DNA from: DATJGR01 sp963735085 | GTDB lineage: Bacteria > Pseudomonadota > Gammaproteobacteria > Pseudomonadales > Azotimanducaceae | DNA: 64,000 bases | Direction of reading: 5' to 3' | Assembly (NCBI GenBank): GCA_963735085.1 | Contig: CAVTJP010000005.1 | Coordinates: forward strand, 1,116,001-1,180,000 | In this document: positions 59,417-64,000 of the stretch, piece after piece | Position numbering within the stretch: the stretch's first letter is position 1 | Layout of the letters: each line of letters begins with the position of its first letter | Notes under the pieces: generated by a model | Told to the model about the DNA's origin: nothing | Seen by the model: only the letters and a program-made list of their open reading frames with translations | Databases searched by the model: none | Position numbers and translations under genes: made by a program

Positions 59417-60811
59417 ATGGATTCCCTCGCTATGAGCTTGGAAGTCATCGTGCTGGCTGCCGGACAGGGCACGCGCATGCGCTCGAAGTTGCCGAAAGTG
59501 CTGCACGATCTCGCTGGTCGACCGTTGCTCGAGCACGTCTTGAGTACCGCTCGGGAGTTGGCGCCGAGTCGAATCCACGTCGTCGTCGGCCACGCGTCGG
59601 ATCAAATTCGTTCAGCGTGTGCCGACGTGCGCGATCTGACGTGGGTCGAGCAAGCGGAGCAACTTGGTACCGGGCACGCGGTTGCGCAGGCCCTGCCGGG
59701 CGTCGCCGCCGACGCAACGATCCTAATCCTGTTCGGTGACGTCCCACTCGTGGACAGCGAAACGTTGTCCGCAGCCTGTGCTGCCGCGACCAACCATTCG
59801 CTATGCGTGGTTACCGCTGATATGCCGAACCCTTCGGGGCTGGGTCGAATCCTGCGTGATGCCAGTGGTGCTCTGAACGCCATTGTCGAAGAGCGCGATG
59901 CGACACCGGAGCAGCGCGCGATCACCGAAATCAACTCTGGAATCATGGCGGCCCCCGTGGCAATGCTCCGAGACCTGCTAACGAAACTCGACCGAAGCAA
60001 TCAGCAAGGCGAGTTTTATCTGACGGATGTGGTCGGTCTCGCGGCGACTGCCCACATGAACATCGTGGCATATCGGGCCGCCTGTGCCGAAGATGTTTCC
60101 GGCATCAACAACCGCGCCGATCTAGCCCGTCTGGAGCGTGTCCACCAACTCCGAGAAGCAAACAGGCTGATGGCAGGCGGTGTCACGCTACGCGACCCAG
60201 CGCGTCTCGACGTCCGCGGTGTAGTCAGCACCGGAATCGATTGCGTTATCGACATCGACGTAGTCTTCGAAGGCTGCGTAACGCTTGGTGATGGAGTTCG
60301 GATCGGCTCGGGCTGTGTGATCAAAGACGCTCGGATCGGTGACGGGGTGGTGATCCATACCCATACGGTCATCGACGGGGCCGTGATTGGCGCGAAGTGC
60401 GAGGTCGGCCCGTTCGCACGACTGCGACCTGGTAGTGAACTCAGCGAGCGCGTCAGAATAGGTAACTTCGTCGAAACCAAGAAGACGCGGCTGGGTGCTG
60501 GTACGAAGTCGAATCACTTCGCCTATCTCGGCGACACGACGTCGGGCGAGAACTGCAACATTGGGGCAGGCACTATCATGTGCAACTACGATGGCTTCGC
60601 GAAGCACGAAACGCATCTGGGGAACGACGTGTTCATCGGTTCGAATTCAACGCTTGTTGCGCCGATCGAAGTTGGCGATGGTGGATATGTTGCGGCCGGG
60701 TCAACTGTGACGTCCAAAATCGAAATGGGCGAACTCGCGGTTGGCCGAGCGCGCCAGCGCAACATTGGTGGCTGGGTGCCGCCGGCGAAGCGCGGCAAGA
60801 AGACTCAATAA
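59417..60811 (+). CDS. glmU: Bifunctional UDP-GlcNAc pyrophosphorylase / glucosamine-1-phosphate acetyltransferase GlmU
   Basis: A 464-residue two-domain enzyme. The N-terminal uridyltransferase has VLAAGQGTRMRSKLPKVLH (about 12-30). The C-terminal left-handed beta-helix acetyltransferase has hexapeptide repeats and NIGAGTIMCNYDGFAKHET with the catalytic region. It makes UDP-GlcNAc for peptidoglycan and lipid A. ATG 59417 gives a length like E. coli GlmU; ATG 59432 is possible. The next gene, glmS, makes its precursor. Confidence 0.97.
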   Translation: MDSLAMSLEVIVLAAGQGTRMRSKLPKVLHDLAGRPLLEHVLSTARELAPSRIHVVVGHASDQIRSACADVRDLTWVEQAEQLGTGHAVAQALPGVAADATILILFGDVPLVDSETLSAACAAATNHSLCVVTADMPNPSGLGRILRDASGALNAIVEERDATPEQRAITEINSGIMAAPVAMLRDLLTKLDRSNQQGEFYLTDVVGLAATAHMNIVAYRAACAEDVSGINNRADLARLERVHQLREANRLMAGGVTLRDPARLDVRGVVSTGIDCVIDIDVVFEGCVTLGDGVRIGSGCVIKDARIGDGVVIHTHTVIDGAVIGAKCEVGPFARLRPGSELSERVRIGNFVETKKTRLGAGTKSNHFAYLGDTTSGENCNIGAGTIMCNYDGFAKHETHLGNDVFIGSNSTLVAPIEVGDGGYVAAGSTVTSKIEMGELAVGRARQRNIGGWVPPAKRGKKTQ

Positions 60812-60827
60812 GCGGATCACTAAAGAT

Positions 60828-62663
60828 ATGTGCGGCATCGTGGGCGCCATCGCACGGCGAGATGTTCCCGGAATTCTCCTCGAAGGGCTCAAACGGCTGG
60901 AGTATCGGGGCTATGACTCTGCGGGTCTGGCGGTCATTCCGCAGGGGTCAGCGCGCATAGAGCGTCGCCGCAGGGTCGGCAAGGTCAAGGAACTAGCGGA
61001 CAGTCTGCGTGCTGATCCGCTGGCCGGCCACATCGGCATCGCGCACACGCGCTGGGCAACCCATGGCGCGCCCGTCGAACGCAACGCGCACCCCCATATG
61101 TCGCGGGGTCGGATCTGCGTGGTGCACAACGGCATCATCGAAAACTTCGAACAGATCCGCGCCGCGCTGCAGGCGCAGGGCTTTGAGTTCGATTCGGACA
61201 CCGATTCTGAAGTGATTGCACACCTGATCGAATCGCTGCTGACCGAGGGGCGTAGCCTGCTCGACGCGGTCCGCTTGGCGATCAAGCAGCTCGATGGCGC
61301 GTATGCGATTGGCGTGATGTCGCGCGATGAACCAGATCGTCTGATCGGAGCCCGCGTTGGCAGCCCACTGGTCGTCGGAATTGGAATTGGCGAGAATTTT
61401 CTGGCCTCCGACGCGCTCGCACTGCGTCCCGTGACGGATCGCTTTGTGTTCCTCGAAGAAGGCGATTTGGTTGAAGTGACTGCGGCAGGCTTGACCGTTT
61501 GGAGCGTTGCCAATGAAAGCGTGGTTCGCGCGACAGTCCGGGTAAAGCTCGGCGCCGATGATGTCGATAAGGGTGCGTACCGGCACCACATGCTGAAGGA
61601 GATCCACGAACAGCCGAAGGTCGTGCGCGACACGCTCGAAGGTCGGCTGACGAAAACACGCGTCCTCGAACCGGCGTTCGGTGTCACAGCGGGTGCGATC
61701 TTCGAACGTGTGAAGGCCGTAACGATCGTCGCATGCGGGTCCAGCTTTTACACCGGATCGATCGCGAAGTACTGGATCGAAAGCATCGCCAGGCTGCCAT
61801 GCCAGGTTGAAATCGCCAGCGAATACCGCTATCGCCGGGTCGCGGTGCCCGCCGATAGTCTGTTTGTGACGATCTCCCAATCCGGTGAAACTGCCGACAC
61901 GCTCGCTGCATTGCGCATGGCGAAGAGCGCCGGCTACGCGGCGACGCTGACCTTGTGCAACGTCGCAACGAGTTCGTTGGTACGAGAATCCGATCTCGCA
62001 CTGATGCTCGAAGCGGGCCCGGAGATTGGCGTGGCATCAACCAAGGCATTCACTGCACAGCTAGTCGATCTTGCGTTGCTGACGATTCTACTCGGGCGCC
62101 ACCAGGGCTTGTCCGCCGCGCGCGAGGCGGAGCTGGTGGCCGCATTGCACGGATTGTCTGCGGTAGTCGAGGCGACGCTTGCGCTGGATTGCGTCACCGC
62201 GAAACTGGCGGAACAGTTCATCGATCGTCGGCACGCGCTGTTTTTGGGCCGTGGCTCGCTCTTCCCGGTTGCGCTGGAAGGGGCGTTGAAGCTCAAGGAA
62301 ATCTCATACATTCATGCCGAGGGCTATCCGGCCGGTGAGCTCAAACACGGTCCGCTGGCGCTGGTTGATGAGGATATGCCCGTCGTCGCAGTTGCCCCAA
62401 ACGACGATCTCCTCAGCAAGCTGCAATCGAATCTGCAGGTGGTTCGCGCACGTGGCGGTGAGTTGTTCGTGTTCGCCGATCACAAGACTGGCTTCATCAA
62501 CGAGCCCGGTGTTACGGTCATTCCGGTGCCGTCCATTCACGAGATGCTCGCGCCGATCGTCTACACGATCCCGCTGCAATTGCTCGCGTACCACGCGGCA
62601 GTTTTGAAAGGTACGGACGTCGATCAGCCGCGCAACCTCGCGAAGTCCGTCACCGTGGAATAG
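60828..62663 (+). CDS. glmS: Glutamine--fructose-6-phosphate aminotransferase (isomerizing) GlmS
   Basis: A 611-residue enzyme. The N-terminal class II glutamine amidotransferase starts at MCGIVGAIARRDV with the nucleophile Cys2. The linker and two SIS sugar-isomerase domains follow (ISQSGETADTLAAL, STKAFTAQL, EGYPAGELKHGP). The C-terminus ends AKSVTVE as usual. It produces glucosamine-6-phosphate for GlmU's pathway. No glmS ribozyme is seen in the 16-bp gap. Confidence 0.98.
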   Translation: MCGIVGAIARRDVPGILLEGLKRLEYRGYDSAGLAVIPQGSARIERRRRVGKVKELADSLRADPLAGHIGIAHTRWATHGAPVERNAHPHMSRGRICVVHNGIIENFEQIRAALQAQGFEFDSDTDSEVIAHLIESLLTEGRSLLDAVRLAIKQLDGAYAIGVMSRDEPDRLIGARVGSPLVVGIGIGENFLASDALALRPVTDRFVFLEEGDLVEVTAAGLTVWSVANESVVRATVRVKLGADDVDKGAYRHHMLKEIHEQPKVVRDTLEGRLTKTRVLEPAFGVTAGAIFERVKAVTIVACGSSFYTGSIAKYWIESIARLPCQVEIASEYRYRRVAVPADSLFVTISQSGETADTLAALRMAKSAGYAATLTLCNVATSSLVRESDLALMLEAGPEIGVASTKAFTAQLVDLALLTILLGRHQGLSAAREAELVAALHGLSAVVEATLALDCVTAKLAEQFIDRRHALFLGRGSLFPVALEGALKLKEISYIHAEGYPAGELKHGPLALVDEDMPVVAVAPNDDLLSKLQSNLQVVRARGGELFVFADHKTGFINEPGVTVIPVPSIHEMLAPIVYTIPLQLLAYHAAVLKGTDVDQPRNLAKSVTVE

Positions 62664-62664
62664 C

Positions 62665-64000
62665 GTGGACGTCTCCCGCATTCTTGACGGCCTCAACGAC
62701 CCCCAGCGCGAGGCGGTCACAGCGCCGCCCGGCAATCTGCTGGTCGTAGCAGGCGCCGGCAGTGGCAAGACGCGGGTGCTGGTGCATCGGATCGCGTGGT
62801 TGATCGAAGCCGAGGGCGTATCTCCCCATGGTGTCCTCGCGGTGACGTTCACAAACAAGGCCGCGAGTGAGATGCGCAACCGCACCGAAGCACTGTTGCG
62901 GATGCCTGGGCGCTCCCTGTGGGTAGGCACGTTCCACGGCATCGCACACCGCTTGCTGCGCACGCACTGGAACGAGGCAAAGCTGCCGCAGAACTTTCAG
63001 ATCCTCGACTCCGACGATCAACTGCGCCTCGTCAAGCGCGTGATGCGTGCGCTTGACATCGACGAAGCGCGATGGGCACCGCGCCAGGCGCAGTGGTTCA
63101 TCAATGGCCAGAAAGATGAAGGTCGCCGTGCGCGCGATGTCGCCGCAGGCGACGACCTGTTCCTGATCACCCATCGACGCATCTATGAGGCGTACGAAGA
63201 ACTCTGCCTCAACAGCGGCCTGGTGGATTTTGCGGAATTGCTGCTCCGTAGCCATGAACTGTGGCTCGACGTACCTGATCTGCTCGCCCACTACCAGGGC
63301 CGCTTCCAGCATCTGCTGGTAGACGAATTCCAGGACACGAACACGATCCAGTATGCGTGGCTGCGCGTTCTGGCCGGAGCCCACGCGCGCATTGTCGCGG
63401 TCGGCGATGACGATCAGTCGATCTACGGCTGGCGCGGCGCGCGCATCGAAAACATTCACCGCTTCCAGCAGGATTTCGGTGACGTGGCAATCATTCGCCT
63501 CGAGCAGAACTATCGTTCGACAGGAACGATTCTGAAGGCGGCGAATGCGCTGATCGACCACAACACCGACCGGCTGGGTAAGCAGTTGTGGACCAACGAC
63601 GTTGAAGGTGATCCGATCGCGCTGTATGCGGCCTACAACGAGCTCGATGAGGCGCGCTTCATCGCCGATCGGGTCGAATCGTGGATCGACCAGGGCGGCG
63701 ATGCGATCGACGTGGCGCTGCTATATCGGTCCAATGCGCAGAGCCGGGTGTTGGAGGAGGCGCTGTTGCGCGCCCAGATTCCGTACCGGATATACGGTGG
63801 TGTGCGGTTCTTCGAACGGCTCGAGGTGAAGAATGCGCTCGCATACATGCGGTTGACCGCACAACCGCATTCAGATCCGGCGTTCGAACGCGTTGTCAAC
63901 ACACCGCCGCGAGGGATTGGTGATAAGACGCTCGGCGCGATCCGAGATCGAGCGCGCGACAGAGGTGTTTCGATGTGGCAAGCGGCGAAGGAGGGTATCG
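62665..64000 (+). CDS. uvrD: DNA helicase II UvrD (C-terminus cut by window edge)
   Basis: The first 445 residues are visible and the frame runs off the right edge. The GTG start one base after the glmS stop gives VDVSRILDGLNDPQREAV, like UvrD rather than Rep. Walker A GAGSGKT is at 30-36, with LAVTFTNKAASEM (Ia), LLVDEFQDTN (II), VAVGDDDQSIYGWRGA (III) and LEQNYRSTGTIL (IV). It acts in excision and mismatch repair. Confidence 0.95.
   Translation, partial: MDVSRILDGLNDPQREAVTAPPGNLLVVAGAGSGKTRVLVHRIAWLIEAEGVSPHGVLAVTFTNKAASEMRNRTEALLRMPGRSLWVGTFHGIAHRLLRTHWNEAKLPQNFQILDSDDQLRLVKRVMRALDIDEARWAPRQAQWFINGQKDEGRRARDVAAGDDLFLITHRRIYEAYEELCLNSGLVDFAELLLRSHELWLDVPDLLAHYQGRFQHLLVDEFQDTNTIQYAWLRVLAGAHARIVAVGDDDQSIYGWRGARIENIHRFQQDFGDVAIIRLEQNYRSTGTILKAANALIDHNTDRLGKQLWTNDVEGDPIALYAAYNELDEARFIADRVESWIDQGGDAIDVALLYRSNAQSRVLEEALLRAQIPYRIYGGVRFFERLEVKNALAYMRLTAQPHSDPAFERVVNTPPRGIGDKTLGAIRDRARDRGVSMWQAAKEGI

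Noticed and set aside
1..64000. CRISPR arrays, tRNA or rRNA genes, insertion sequences, prophage or toxin-antitoxin pairs
   Set aside because: Searched by eye in all gaps. No repeated spacers, tRNA-like cloverleaf ends, transposase motifs or terminal repeats were seen, and intergenic space is very limited.

Overview
The window is a dense stretch of bacterial chromosome surrounding a replication origin. The gene families and their order fit a Gammaproteobacterium with a Pseudomonas-like origin: dnaA-dnaN-recF-gyrB faces left, and rpmH-rnpA-yidD-yidC-mnmE, mnmG-rsmG-parA-parB, the atp operon and glmU-glmS face right. The base composition looks moderately GC-rich and even throughout. I found no rRNA, tRNA, CRISPR array, insertion sequence or prophage. 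Nearly every gene belongs to a known family.

Left part (1 to about 10 kb): a polyamine block. It holds a truncated PuuA-type glutamine synthetase, a divergent PuuB-type oxidase, a potFGHI ABC importer and a Tat-exported spermidine-dehydrogenase-like flavoprotein. A YtcJ-type amidohydrolase follows. From 9.8 to 11.6 kb there is an alpha/beta hydrolase, a DUF6489 protein and the polyhydroxyalkanoate regulator PhaR, with no PHA synthase in view.

11.5 to 18.6 kb: nuclease-family protein, dsbA, cytochrome c4, engB, polA, DUF2782 and thrB, an order I recall from Pseudomonas. Pol I has lost three of its four acidic 3'-5' exonuclease residues. 18.7 to 26.5 kb: an aa3-type cytochrome c oxidase block (coxB with a fused heme-c domain, ctaD, ctaE, DUF2909, SURF1, a thioredoxin-like protein, ctaA, ctaB, SCO). 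The ctaG/cox11 gene usually found between ctaD and ctaE is absent.

26.8 to 36.9 kb: yheV-like, aroE, tsaC, purE, dprA and a LysM protein on the minus strand; def, fmt and rsmB on the plus strand; then lpxL-like, tag, gmhB and plsC. Together they cover translation factors, envelope lipid synthesis, DNA repair and DNA uptake.

36.8 to 64 kb: the origin proper. gyrB, recF, dnaN and dnaA read left. A 483-bp gap with DnaA boxes and no GATC site is the likely oriC. rpmH onward reads right. Two parS sites, one perfect and one 14/16, lie inside recF about 11 to 12 kb from parAB. An SDR gene is inserted between mnmE and mnmG. The F0F1 ATP synthase operon ends at a clear intrinsic terminator, followed by glmU, glmS and a truncated uvrD.

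I see no wholly new system. The observations most worth a second look are the degenerate proofreading site of Pol I, the missing ctaG, the parS placement, rnpA and potF genes without an ordinary start codon where one is expected, and a catalytic-loop Asn-to-Ser change in ThrB.
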